A stretch of 20,920 bases of DNA from CAWVWD01 sp965662365 (GCA_965662365.1 CBFIHR010000077.1:1-20920); one strand, 5' to 3'; numbered from the stretch's first letter, positions 7,165 through 15,355 are shown. Translations and numbers: made by a program. The notes: generated from the sequence alone by a model not told the origin.

Positions 7165-8085
7165 CTAATACCTAATCGCACCTTCATTATTCACCATTGA
7201 CACATAAGTAGTACAAGGGATTTTTGCCTGTTCATAAACCGCTTTCATCGCTCGTTCAATCGCCTCTGCCTCAAATGAGTTTTTACTCATCGCAAAAATA
7301 GTTGGCCCTGCTCCCGAAATGCTACAACCTAACGCCCCAGCTTTCAATGCCGCCTCTTTAACTTCATAAAAATTCGGAATCAACTTTGCTCGTTGCGGCT
7401 CAATCATCACATCATCAAGGCTTCGACCAATCAAGCCAAAGTCACCATTCATCATTCCTAAAATAAAGTTTGACAAATTTGCAGATTGTTGAATCGCTGT
7501 TTTTAATGAAATCGTATCGCTCAAAACAGCCCTTGCATCAGCCGTCAAAATCTCAACGTGTGGATAAACCAACGTCAAATGAATCCCTGAAGGCGTATAA
7601 ACTCGATGCAAATCCAACGTCGGATTGTCCCGAATCAAAATCAAGCCACCTAACAAAGATGGAGCGACATTATCCGCATGAAACGCCTTTGACGCTAACT
7701 CTTCGCCTTGCATCGCAAACGGCAATAATTCTCGTTTTGTTAATGGTTTTTTCAAAAATTCATTGACGGCAAAAGCCCCAGCGACTGCCGAAGCCGCACT
7801 CGAACCCAAACCGCTACCCGAAGGCATTTTTTTACGAATTTCTAAATCAACACCGATATTAGTTTTCAAATGATTTAATACAGCTTGTGCGGCCACACCT
7901 GCTGTATTTTTGGCAGGGTCAAGCGGTAGCGTTTTTCCACCTGTGATTTTAGAAATCGTCACGCCAGGCGTTCGACTTTCTTTGATAATAATTTCGTCGC
8001 CAGGTTTGTCCAGACACAAACCCAATACATCAAATCCAACTGCCACATTTCCGATGCTCGCCGGAGCAAATACTTTTAATCCCAT
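7165..8085 (-). CDS. thrB: Homoserine kinase
   Basis: 306 residues from the ATG at 8085. An in-frame GTG at 8100 would add five residues, but MGLKVFAPASIGNVAVGFDV matches the usual ThrB start. It phosphorylates homoserine with ATP, giving the substrate of the adjacent ThrC. It is a GHMP kinase: PASIGNVAVGFDVLG at 8-22, the ATP loop PSGSGLGSSAAS at 88-99, and the C-terminal GCSISGAGPTIFA motif near 252-264. The gene heads a thrB-thrC unit; the usual third member, thrA (aspartokinase-homoserine dehydrogenase), is not upstream, where a broken small gene and an unrelated secreted protein lie. A strong hairpin occupies the 5' leader. Confidence 0.95.
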   Translation of the reverse strand: MGLKVFAPASIGNVAVGFDVLGLCLDKPGDEIIIKESRTPGVTISKITGGKTLPLDPAKNTAGVAAQAVLNHLKTNIGVDLEIRKKMPSGSGLGSSAASAVAGAFAVNEFLKKPLTKRELLPFAMQGEELASKAFHADNVAPSLLGGLILIRDNPTLDLHRVYTPSGIHLTLVYPHVEILTADARAVLSDTISLKTAIQQSANLSNFILGMMNGDFGLIGRSLDDVMIEPQRAKLIPNFYEVKEAALKAGALGCSISGAGPTIFAMSKNSFEAEAIERAMKAVYEQAKIPCTTYVSMVNNEGAIRY

Positions 8086-8100
8086 GATTCTTCGATACAC

Positions 8101-8135
8101 TAAACCGTATTGGTTTTGAAAACCAGCACGGTTTA
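8101..8135 (-). promoter_or_regulatory. Two-tier hairpin in the thrB leader
   Basis: TAAACCGT (8101-8108) pairs with ACGGTTTA (8128-8135), and inside them GGTTTT (8112-8117) pairs with AAAACC (8119-8124); only a three-base internal loop on each side and one apical base are unpaired. It lies between the candidate -7 element (8168 to 8161) and the thrB start at 8085, so it would form in the leader RNA or serve as a symmetric protein site in DNA. No threonine-rich leader peptide is visible, so a classical attenuator is not supported. Confidence 0.5.
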
Positions 8136-8160
8136 AATAAATTCGTTTTGTTTAACACCT

Positions 8161-8168
8161 CAAAGGTA
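8161..8168 (-). promoter_or_regulatory. -7 element for thrB-thrC
   Basis: Read on the minus strand this is TACCTTTG, an exact fit to TAnnTTTG, about 76 bases before the thrB ATG. No good TTTG is found 19 bases upstream. It places the hairpin at 8101-8135 inside the transcribed leader. Confidence 0.45.
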
Positions 8169-8323
8169 AGTCTTTGATTCTTTTGATGATATGATTTTTT
8201 GAATTTTATAATCTTGTAACTGATTTCTGGGTTGTTGATGGATTTTTAACATTAAAAAATCATTTTTTATGAAATTATATTTTAAATGATAGTTCAGTAA
8301 TTTTAAATTAAGAATAATTACCC

Positions 8324-8479
8324 ATGTAGAAAATTTCAATACAAGTAGAAATAGATTTTAAAGATATTTTAGAAGCGGCTACAAACCTTGAATTTAAAGA
8401 ATTAGAAAAAATTATCCACGAGCTGAATGAACTTTTAGAGTCTAAAAAGTTAGAAAAAGTTTCGTCAAATGAATCCTGA
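8324..8479 (+). pseudogene. Small broken gene, amber stop at codon 2
   Basis: An ATG at 8324 is followed at once by TAG (8327-8329), after which the frame stays open for 49 codons to a TGA at 8477-8479. The readable part (KISIQVEIDFKDILEAATNL, then EFKELEKIIHELNELLESKK) is protein-like, acidic and helical, with no resemblance to random AT-rich translation. It resembles short helical proteins that in Bacteroidota and cyanobacteria accompany toxin-type genes, but this is a recollection, not a search. A single C/A-to-T change of codon 2 (CAG or AAG to TAG) would explain the stop. Expression from a rare start such as ATT at 8333 is possible but unsupported. No partner gene follows. The rest of 8136-8596 holds only the thrB promoter region and AT-rich spacer. 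Confidence 0.55.
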
Positions 8480-8596
8480 TTTCTTCAAAGTTTCTAAAAT
8501 ACAAATAGACATTTAATAATCCCCAAAACCTTCTGTCAATTCACTTTGAGCGAAAGTAGGTTGAAACATTAAATCAGAATACATAAAGTAGATTTC

Positions 8597-9601
8597 TCAT
8601 AAATCACCAATTTCTAACATTTCAGCCAACGTTTTAAAATTCCAAAGTTCTTGTGGAAGGTTATTTTCTTTTTGAAAAAGAATCAACGCTCTTCTTGTTT
8701 TATCGTCAAACTCATTGGTTAAATCAACTTTATAGCCTTTCTGCCGTAGAGCCTCTTGAATGAGTAAAACTAAAATTGGAGAATCTTTACTGTGACAAGA
8801 ACACTCTCGCCATTCTGAAAAATAACCTTGATTATGACGAGTCATTATTTGCCTTTCGACGATAGTATAGGTTGCCTTTTGGTACAATGTCGTGTCTAAA
8901 AACTGAATAATCTGAAAAGTATCCAATAGCTGAGGAAAAGTTTCAGGAAATACTTCCATGTGTTTAAAAACAATTTTCTCTCGTCTTAAAAGCCTTTCGC
9001 TTGGCAAGACTTTACGATACCATTTTCCCCACCTTTTTACGATTTTGGATCTTGTCGTATCATATGTCATTGGGATTTCTACCATTGTGCCAATAAGTGC
9101 GGTGTATTCTGTTACCGACATGCAAGGTTCAATTGCATTGACCAAAATCGTATCATCAATGGGAATATATTTAAAATTAACTTCTTTAGGAAAACCAACG
9201 GATATATCTGGATAACTAATCTTATTCTTAAAGCCCGGCATTGGCTCGATTGGAATTAAGTACGATTTATCTCTATAAAATTTTTCTTCTATAATTGTAT
9301 CAAATTGCGGTTCACCAATTTGCCATTTTGTAAACTCCGGACAAATTTCTATTACTTCCGTTTGAATTGCATAATCTTTTCCCTCTTCCAAATTTGTCAA
9401 AAGGTGTTGATTGTTGTCTAATAAAAACACTCTATCTTTTTTGATTTCAAAACTTGGTGGAATATAGACTTGAATATAAAACCGTCCGAACTCAAAATCG
9501 TCTACGTTATCATAGACTCCAAACAGTGTTGTATCTGCTTGTCCGAACATAGAACTTGCATAAAATAAAGCACTAACTATCAAAAGGAAGGATTTTGTCA
9601 T
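8597..9601 (-). CDS. Secreted protein with C-terminal peptidoglycan-binding-like domain
   Basis: 334 residues. An N-terminal signal peptide is clear (MTKSFLLIVSALFYASSMFG, cleavage likely after residue 20 before QADTT). The middle part (25-270) has many short beta-type segments and a CSCHSKDSP cysteine pair near its end; I do not recognise it. The last ~60 residues (about 274-334) resemble a PG_binding_1 fold: LVLLIQEALRQKGYKVD, then DDKTRRALILFQKENNLP. Such domains bind cell-wall peptidoglycan, which suggests the protein sits in the periplasm or at the wall. It is a lone gene, and no cell-wall hydrolase domain is visible. Confidence 0.7.
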   Translation of the reverse strand: MTKSFLLIVSALFYASSMFGQADTTLFGVYDNVDDFEFGRFYIQVYIPPSFEIKKDRVFLLDNNQHLLTNLEEGKDYAIQTEVIEICPEFTKWQIGEPQFDTIIEEKFYRDKSYLIPIEPMPGFKNKISYPDISVGFPKEVNFKYIPIDDTILVNAIEPCMSVTEYTALIGTMVEIPMTYDTTRSKIVKRWGKWYRKVLPSERLLRREKIVFKHMEVFPETFPQLLDTFQIIQFLDTTLYQKATYTIVERQIMTRHNQGYFSEWRECSCHSKDSPILVLLIQEALRQKGYKVDLTNEFDDKTRRALILFQKENNLPQELWNFKTLAEMLEIGDL

Positions 9602-9714
9602 ATTCTGATTTTATTTATTTTTTTGAGGATAGAATTTAAATGAGTTTGTAACTCAATATATTATTCATCATCGATTTCATATCACAATCTTTATTAATTG
9701 AATAGTAAAATATG

Positions 9715-9722
9715 TAATTTTG
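9715..9722 (+). promoter_or_regulatory. Candidate -7 element for the parvulin operon
   Basis: TAATTTTG fits TAnnTTTG and lies 110 bases before the ATG at 9833, which implies a leader of about 100 bases. The -33 region is T/A-rich (TTTATT near 9690) but not exact. The rest of 9602-9832 shows no other signal. Confidence 0.35.
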
Positions 9723-9832
9723 TGCGTTTTGAAAATTAGATGACGGAATTGATGCGGTTTCCATCGATTTTATCGTTATTGGACAGAATTTAATTATCAT
9801 TTATAAAATAATTATTCATAAAAATAATAGCA

Positions 9833-11788
9833 ATGTCTAAACGCATTTTTGTAATAATTTTTGCTTTCATTTTAGCGAATCATGTTTTCGCACAAGACGA
9901 TCCAACGCTTTTTAAAATTGGAGATACCGAAATCGGAGTTGAAGAGTTCAAATATATTTATCAAAAGAATAACGGAGCAAACGCTGATTTTTCAGCAGCA
10001 TCTTTAAAGGAATATTTAGATTTGTACACGACTTTCAAAATGAAGGTGCAACGTGCAAAAGATGTTCAGTTAGATACCGTTTCGTCTTTGAAAAGAGAGT
10101 TAGAAGGCTATCGTCAGCAGTTGTCTCGCAACTATTTGACCGATCGTGAAATTATGTCAAAGTTGACGAAAGAGGCTTATGATCGTATGAAAAACGACAT
10201 CAGTATCAGTCATATTTATGTGCGTGTTGCGGAGAATGCTAACCCTGCCGATACGGTGAAAGCGTATAACAAAATTCAAGATTTGTATAAGCAGTTGCGT
10301 TCGGGCAAACGCTTTTCGGCTTTAGCCAAAGAAGCCTCAGAAGACGAATCAACAAAAGAAAGTGGTGGCCAAATCGGTTACATTACAGCCTTGCAGTTAT
10401 CTGGGTTTTATGATTTAGAATCTGCGGCTTATAATACACCAGAGGGCAGTTACTCAAAACCTGTTCGTAGTCGCATCGGTTATCATATTATTTATGTGGA
10501 TGATATTCGTCCTGCAAGAGGTCGCATGGAAGTCGCTCATATTTTGGTGCGTGTTACGGACAAAGCAACTGAAGAAGCAATAGCTCAACAAAAAATCAAT
10601 AAATTGTATCGTGATTTGCAAGACGGAACGGCATTCGATGCTTTAGCGAAGTTGGCGTCAGAAGATGATAGAACGGCTGGTAAAGGTGGCTACATCGGTT
10701 ATATTACGATTGGTCAGTACGAAGGTACTTTTGAAGAAGCGGCCTTCAATATTCCGCAAGATGGTGCTTATTCTCGTCCGTTTCGTACAAGTGTCGGTTG
10801 GCATATTGTAAAACGTATCTCCTACCCTGGTTTGGATAGTTACGACAATATGAAAGGTCGTTTGCAAAATCAAATTCGTAGAGATAGCCGTTTTGAAATC
10901 GTTCAAGATGCCTTGGTAGAAACTATTAAGAAAGAGGCCAATTACAACGCTGTGGATAAGATTTTGAATGAATTTATGGAGGGTTTAGATGCCAGTTTTG
11001 CAACTTATCAATGGAATGCTCCGACCGCTAACGCTACAAAATCATTGTTTAGTCTGGGTGGAAAAACATATACCGTCAACGATTTTAATGTTTATTTAAA
11101 AAGAATGGCTGGTAATCGTGTTCGACTTGGAAGAGATAAACAACCGCAAGAGGCTGGAATGGAAATGTTTAAGGCTTTTATACAACAAGAAGCATTAAAG
11201 TACGAGGAAGGACAATTAGAAAATAAATATCCTGAATTCAAAGCCTTGATGAGAGAATATCGAGAAGGGATTATGTTATTCGAAATCACAAAACAAGAAG
11301 TTTGGGATAAAGCATCGAAAGATACAATTGGTTTACAGCAGTTTTATGACCAAAATAAAGAAAAATACAAGTGGGACGAGAGAGCAGAGGTGACGATTTA
11401 TAAAGTCAATACAACGGACGAAAAGTTAATCGCTAAATTTGAAAAATTAGCTCGTAAAAAATCAACAGCTAAGGTGATTAAAAAGATGAATAAAGTGCGT
11501 GATGTGATAACTTATGAGGTCGGAACTTACGAAAAAGGCAAAAACGCAATGGTCGATGAGACGATTTGGGAAAAAGGTGTTTTGGGTAGCCCTCGCAAAG
11601 ATGGTCAGCAAACGAAGTATGTCAAAATTGATAATGTTTTACCAAAAACAGTAAAGCCACTTTCGGAAGCAAGAGGTTATGTTATTGCTGATTATCAAGA
11701 GTATTTGGAGAAAAACTGGATTAAAGATTTGAAGGCGACTTATCCTTTAGAAATCAATGAGGCGGTTTTTAATAAATTGATTAAATAG
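9833..11788 (+). CDS. Periplasmic peptidyl-prolyl isomerase with two parvulin domains
   Basis: 651 residues. Signal peptide MSKRIFVIIFAFILANHVFA with probable cleavage after Ala20. A helical SurA/PrsA-like N-domain (25-115) is followed by two PpiC-type rotamase domains. The first (about 122-226) has ISHIYVRV, FSALAKEASED, GGQIGYI and GYHIIYVDD. The second (about 231-328) has VAHILVRV, FDALAKLASEDD, GGYIGYI and GWHIVKR. The long C-terminal part (330-651) is helical and lysine-rich and not assigned. It probably helps fold or deliver outer-membrane proteins. It starts a three-gene run of parvulin-type genes on this strand. A terminator-like hairpin follows it, so read-through to the next gene may be partial. 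Confidence 0.93.
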   Translation: MSKRIFVIIFAFILANHVFAQDDPTLFKIGDTEIGVEEFKYIYQKNNGANADFSAASLKEYLDLYTTFKMKVQRAKDVQLDTVSSLKRELEGYRQQLSRNYLTDREIMSKLTKEAYDRMKNDISISHIYVRVAENANPADTVKAYNKIQDLYKQLRSGKRFSALAKEASEDESTKESGGQIGYITALQLSGFYDLESAAYNTPEGSYSKPVRSRIGYHIIYVDDIRPARGRMEVAHILVRVTDKATEEAIAQQKINKLYRDLQDGTAFDALAKLASEDDRTAGKGGYIGYITIGQYEGTFEEAAFNIPQDGAYSRPFRTSVGWHIVKRISYPGLDSYDNMKGRLQNQIRRDSRFEIVQDALVETIKKEANYNAVDKILNEFMEGLDASFATYQWNAPTANATKSLFSLGGKTYTVNDFNVYLKRMAGNRVRLGRDKQPQEAGMEMFKAFIQQEALKYEEGQLENKYPEFKALMREYREGIMLFEITKQEVWDKASKDTIGLQQFYDQNKEKYKWDERAEVTIYKVNTTDEKLIAKFEKLARKKSTAKVIKKMNKVRDVITYEVGTYEKGKNAMVDETIWEKGVLGSPRKDGQQTKYVKIDNVLPKTVKPLSEARGYVIADYQEYLEKNWIKDLKATYPLEINEAVFNKLIK

Positions 11789-11798
11789 TATGTTCTAC

Positions 11799-11831
11799 AA
11801 ACCTGATAGATTACTAAAATCTGTCAGGTTT
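11799..11831 (+). terminator. Hairpin after the first parvulin gene
   Basis: AAACCTGATAGATT (11799-11812) pairs with AATCTGTCAGGTTT (11818-11831), a 14-bp stem with one U-G pair and a five-base loop. The following bases (TTTATTA) give only a weak T run, so this may be a partial terminator or attenuator between the first and second genes of the cluster. Confidence 0.55.
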
Positions 11832-11889
11832 ATTACACACCAAAAATCTCATCAAAATTGTCAAAATTATTCAAAATTAACATAGTTTA

Positions 11890-12714
11890 TTGTTCTGTAG
11901 CTTGCTATTGCTATGGAGTTGTAGCAGCGAAAATGAAAACACGACCGAAAAACCTCTGGCGACTGTTTTTGATAAATCCCTGTATCCATCAGATATTGAA
12001 GGAATTGTCGGGCCAGGAATCAATGCAAAGGATAGCTCAATGTTAGTCAATAGTTTTATTGAAAACTGGGCGAAAGAACAGCTGATCATTGCTATTGCAG
12101 AACAAAATATTCCTGATGATTTGGATGTAGATAGGTTAGTAGAAGATTATAGATTATCCTTAATTCGCCATAGTTATGAACAAAAATTGGTCGAACAACG
12201 CTTGGATTCTATGGTGACAGATACGGAAATCCGTCGCTATTACGAATCTGCGTTAGATCAATATCAATTGGATAAAACTGTCGTCCAAGGAAAATTCATC
12301 AAACTGCCCAAAGAAGCTCCTGAACAAGATACGCTAAAATTGTGGTGGAAAAACCCAGTGGAAAACAAACAAAACTTAGCCGAATATTGTCGAATCTATG
12401 CGGATAAGTTTTTGGTTGAAGATAGTATCTGGATAGATGTCGATTACTTGGCAGCCGAATTTCCAATAAGTTCGTTAAAAGAAGGTAGTATTTCAGGCGG
12501 TTTGAATACGACGATTAGTAGTGACGAGTTTGTGTATTATATCAAGGTAGATAAAGTCGTGCGTCAAGGTCAAATTGCACCGTTGTCGTATGTCAAAAAT
12601 AAGATTATTAAAGTTATTTTGCGTAAGCGAAAATTTGAGTTGTTAGACAACATGACAGATGAACTCTACAAGCGAGAGTTGGATAAGAAAAATGTTGTAA
12701 TTAGTAATTACTAA
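11890..12714 (+). CDS. Parvulin-cluster lipoprotein, SurA/PrsA-like, 5' end uncertain
   Basis: 274 residues from a TTG at 11890, the only usable in-frame start since TAA lies four codons upstream (11878-11880). The N-terminus then reads MFCSLLLLWSCSSENEN: a lipobox (LWSC) but no positively charged n-region. In the neighbouring frame a TTG at 11858 gives SKLFKINIV; one extra T in the TTT run near 11886-11888 would join the two into a textbook lipoprotein signal peptide. The body resembles a SurA N-domain (SFIENWAKEQLIIAIAEQ, TDTEIRRYYESALDQY) and a C-terminal helix, but the central part lacks recognisable rotamase motifs. It is probably a chaperone-like, non-catalytic member. The next gene starts nine bases after its stop, so the two are surely cotranscribed. 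Confidence 0.8.
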   Translation: MFCSLLLLWSCSSENENTTEKPLATVFDKSLYPSDIEGIVGPGINAKDSSMLVNSFIENWAKEQLIIAIAEQNIPDDLDVDRLVEDYRLSLIRHSYEQKLVEQRLDSMVTDTEIRRYYESALDQYQLDKTVVQGKFIKLPKEAPEQDTLKLWWKNPVENKQNLAEYCRIYADKFLVEDSIWIDVDYLAAEFPISSLKEGSISGGLNTTISSDEFVYYIKVDKVVRQGQIAPLSYVKNKIIKVILRKRKFELLDNMTDELYKRELDKKNVVISNY

Positions 12715-12723
12715 ATAAATTAA

Positions 12724-14079
12724 ATGAAGTATTTCGTAGGAATAATATTGGCTTTATGCGTTTTTAATGCGAAAGCACAAATTGATACCGTTATTTTGGA
12801 TGGAGTTGTAGCTACCGTTGGTGACAACATTGTATTGCTATCAGAGGTAGAAGAACGCTATCGTGCTAAAGACGTACGTACCGAAGATGATCGCTGTCAG
12901 ATTTTAGATGCCTTATTGACCGAAAATGTGATGTTGGTACAAGCAGAATTAGATAGTATCCTCGTGGCAGATGAAGAATTAGAGGCTCAATTAGATGCTC
13001 GTATTGAGCAGATTTTAAGAATGATGAACTACGATCGTAATCAGTTCATCTCCTATTATGGAAAAACTCCTGAAGCCGTTAAAGAAGGTTTTAGAGAGGA
13101 TTTAAAACGTCAATTGACGATTCAAAAAATGCAGCAGCAAATCATTCAGGAAGTTTCTGTAACGCCTACGGAAGTGAAAGAGTTTTTCGCTCAAATTCCC
13201 AATGATGGTTTGCCGTTTTTCAATTCGGAAGTAGAAGTTGGAGAGATTGTTATCGAACCGAAACCAAATGCGGTAGAATTAGAAAAAGCGAGAAAACAGT
13301 TACAAAGTATTCGTAACCGAATCGTTAATAGTGGAGAGGACTTTGCCGCACTGGCAAAACAGTATTCGGAAGATCCTGGATCGGGTAGAAATGGCGGCGA
13401 TTTAGGTTGGGGAAAACGTGGCTCTTATGTAACAGAATTTGAAGCAACCGCTTATCAGTTAGAACCGAATGAAATTTCGGAAGTGATTAAAACTGAATTT
13501 GGTTTTCATATTTTGCAGTTGTTAGAGCGTCGTGGTAACTTGGTTCATTTACGTCATATTTTGATAAAACCTCGCATCACACAAAAAGATAAAGACTTAG
13601 CATACCGACAATTAGATACGGTCAGAACTTTAATAACAAAGGATTCGCTTTCGTTTGCGTATGCCGTCAATAAATATTCCTCTGAAAATGTACAGAGTAA
13701 AACAAATGCTGGTTTGATGTTGAATAATCTTACCGGAAACTCAACGTTTGAAGTCGCTGACCTTGATCCAAATGTTTACTTCGCAATTGATACCATGCAA
13801 GTCGGTGATGTTTCTGCTCCAATGTTCTATACTAATCCTCAAACAGGAGAAGAGTTAGTCCGAATTATTTGGCTGCGTTCTCGTACAGAACCGCATCAAG
13901 CTAACTTAAAACAAGATTACGCTAAAATTCAAGCAGCGGCAATTGAGCAAAAAAAAGCAACCTATTTGAGTGACTGGATTAGTAAACGTGTGGAAGAGAT
14001 GTATATAAAAGTAGATGATCGCTACAGCAGTTGTAACAACTTGGATAAATGGTACAAAGATTCTAAACGCAATCCGTAA
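12724..14079 (+). CDS. surA: SurA-like periplasmic chaperone / peptidyl-prolyl isomerase
   Basis: 451 residues, close to SurA (428 in E. coli). Signal peptide MKYFVGIILALCVFNAKA with cleavage before Gln19. The N-domain (20-165) begins LDGVVATVGDNIVLLSEVEE, the usual SurA pattern (I-x-A-V-V-n-d-x-x-I-x-x-S-E). Parvulin domain 1 (about 169-269) is well formed: FAALAKQYSEDPGS, GGDLGWGKRG, FGFHILQLLE. Domain 2 (about 275-385) begins VHLRHILIK and is more diverged, lacking the usual GGDLGW. The C-terminal helix (395-451) returns to the chaperone module as in SurA. It would escort unfolded outer-membrane proteins through the periplasm. It is the last gene of the cluster and is followed by a terminator. 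Confidence 0.92.
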   Translation: MKYFVGIILALCVFNAKAQIDTVILDGVVATVGDNIVLLSEVEERYRAKDVRTEDDRCQILDALLTENVMLVQAELDSILVADEELEAQLDARIEQILRMMNYDRNQFISYYGKTPEAVKEGFREDLKRQLTIQKMQQQIIQEVSVTPTEVKEFFAQIPNDGLPFFNSEVEVGEIVIEPKPNAVELEKARKQLQSIRNRIVNSGEDFAALAKQYSEDPGSGRNGGDLGWGKRGSYVTEFEATAYQLEPNEISEVIKTEFGFHILQLLERRGNLVHLRHILIKPRITQKDKDLAYRQLDTVRTLITKDSLSFAYAVNKYSSENVQSKTNAGLMLNNLTGNSTFEVADLDPNVYFAIDTMQVGDVSAPMFYTNPQTGEELVRIIWLRSRTEPHQANLKQDYAKIQAAAIEQKKATYLSDWISKRVEEMYIKVDDRYSSCNNLDKWYKDSKRNP

Positions 14080-14166
14080 TCTTGCTTTTATCAGCGAAGC
14101 GTTACAAAATCGTTAAAAAAGCAATAAAGAATTTTAGTTACAAACGGCATTTTGTAAACTTGTGGG

Positions 14167-14197
14167 AAGGTGGCATTTTTTTAGTGTCACCTTTTCT
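14167..14197 (+). terminator. Terminator after surA
   Basis: AAGGTGGCA (14167-14175) pairs with TGTCACCTT (14185-14193) including one G-U pair, with a T-rich loop, and continues into TTCTT. It closes the parvulin transcript 88 bases after the surA stop and overlaps the promoter of the next gene. Confidence 0.6.
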
Positions 14198-14205
14198 TAT
14201 ATTTG
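14175..14205 (+). promoter_or_regulatory. Promoter of the moxR gene
   Basis: TATATTTG (14198-14205) matches the -7 consensus exactly. The expected -33 position (14175-14178) reads ATTT at the start of a seven-T run, so TTTT occurs one base downstream (18-base spacing). The leader to the ATG at 14289 is about 75 bases. It shows that moxR can be transcribed apart from the parvulin genes. Confidence 0.5.
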
Positions 14206-14288
14206 TACTTGAGGATTAGTTAAACAACCTTTTGAAAGTAAAAGACTAATCATTAATAACTACATAAATAATCACTAAGTAAAAAAAT

Positions 14289-15251
14289 ATGAACTACAAA
14301 TCAGATGTAGAAGCAGTCGATGCATTGGCCCAGTCGTATAGAGATTTATCAGCAGAAATTGGAAAAATAATCATCGGACAACAAGACGTTGTCAAAGCTG
14401 TTATTATTTCTATGTTTAGTAATGGTCACTGTCTGCTGGTCGGAGTGCCAGGCCTTGCTAAGACACTTTTGGTGAGTACCATCTCAGAGGTATTAGACTT
14501 AGACTTTAAACGTATTCAATTTACACCAGATTTGATGCCTTCCGATATTACTGGTTCTGAAATCTTAGATGAAGATAGACACTTCAAATTCAATGAAGGT
14601 CCACTATTTGCTAATATTGTATTAGCTGATGAGATCAACCGTACGCCACCCAAAACACAGGCGGCACTCCTAGAAGCCATGCAGGAAAAGTCGGTCACTG
14701 TTTCAGGAGAAATGCACCGATTGCCAAAGCCGTTTTTCGTTTTAGCAACTCAAAACCCAATTGAGCAAGAGGGAACTTACCCCTTGCCAGAAGCTCAATT
14801 AGACCGCTTTATGTTCAATATTTACTTAGATTATCCTCAATATGACGAAGAGGTAGAAATTGTAAAAAATACAACGTCTTTCCGTAAAGTGGACCTAACA
14901 AATATCGTATCAGCAGAGCAAATTTTATTTTATCAAGAGTTAATTCGTAAAATTCCTATCGCTGACAATGTATTAGAATATGCGGTTGGTTTAGTATCGA
15001 AAACTCGTCCAGGCACAAGTCGAGCAACAGAAACAGTGAATAAATATATCTCTTGGGGCGCAGGACCTCGTGCCTCTCAATACTTAGTTTTGGGTGCAAA
15101 ATGTCACGCTGCAATTCAAGGAAAATACTCACCTGATATCGAAGATGTTCAAGCTATTGCGAACTATGTTTTACGACACCGTATCGTCCGTAATTATAAA
15201 GCAGAAGCCGAAGGAATTACCTTAGAAAACATTATCGAATCACTTTTTTAA
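14289..15251 (+). CDS. moxR: MoxR-family AAA+ ATPase
   Basis: 320 residues, full length for the family. Walker A GVPGLAKT at 52-59, Walker B VLADEINRTPPKTQAALLEA at 111-130, sensor 1 ATQNPIEQEGTYPLPEAQLD at 153-172 with the arginine-finger region LDRF, and sensor 2 GAGPRAS at about 257-263. MoxR ATPases work as chaperone-like machines that mature or activate partner proteins, often with von Willebrand A-domain proteins encoded next door. Here no BatA/BatB-type or DUF58 gene follows; a terminator and an opposed protease gene come instead, so the partner is encoded elsewhere. It lies just downstream of the parvulin cluster, which suggests a shared role in envelope protein quality control, though that is inference from position. 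Confidence 0.94.
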   Translation: MNYKSDVEAVDALAQSYRDLSAEIGKIIIGQQDVVKAVIISMFSNGHCLLVGVPGLAKTLLVSTISEVLDLDFKRIQFTPDLMPSDITGSEILDEDRHFKFNEGPLFANIVLADEINRTPPKTQAALLEAMQEKSVTVSGEMHRLPKPFFVLATQNPIEQEGTYPLPEAQLDRFMFNIYLDYPQYDEEVEIVKNTTSFRKVDLTNIVSAEQILFYQELIRKIPIADNVLEYAVGLVSKTRPGTSRATETVNKYISWGAGPRASQYLVLGAKCHAAIQGKYSPDIEDVQAIANYVLRHRIVRNYKAEAEGITLENIIESLF

Positions 15252-15281
15252 GTTTTTAATTTTAAATAAATATAAAGTACA

Positions 15282-15315
15282 AACGGCAGTATTCACCTAA
15301 GCGAATACTGCCGTT
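15282..15315. terminator. Bidirectional terminator between moxR and the protease gene
   Basis: AACGGCAGTATTC (15282-15294) and GAATACTGCCGTT (15303-15315) form a perfect 13-bp stem with an eight-base loop. TTATTATTTT follows on the plus strand and TTTGTACTTT on the minus strand, so it can serve both converging genes. Confidence 0.8.
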
Positions 15316-15355
15316 ATTATTTTCTGTCAACAAAGCAGCTACCTGTCATACAATC

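Noticed and set aside
7470..7766. 98-codon plus-strand open frame
   Set aside because: Antisense to thrB, with no start context or recognisable product.
8136..8596. Active toxin-antitoxin locus
   Set aside because: Only one small frame is present, with a stop at codon 2, and no second gene follows it.
11858..12046. 62-codon frame overlapping the start of the lipoprotein gene
   Set aside because: Not accepted as a separate gene: after the first ten codons it is out of frame with the real protein. Its N-terminal codons are used instead as evidence for a frameshift in the signal peptide.
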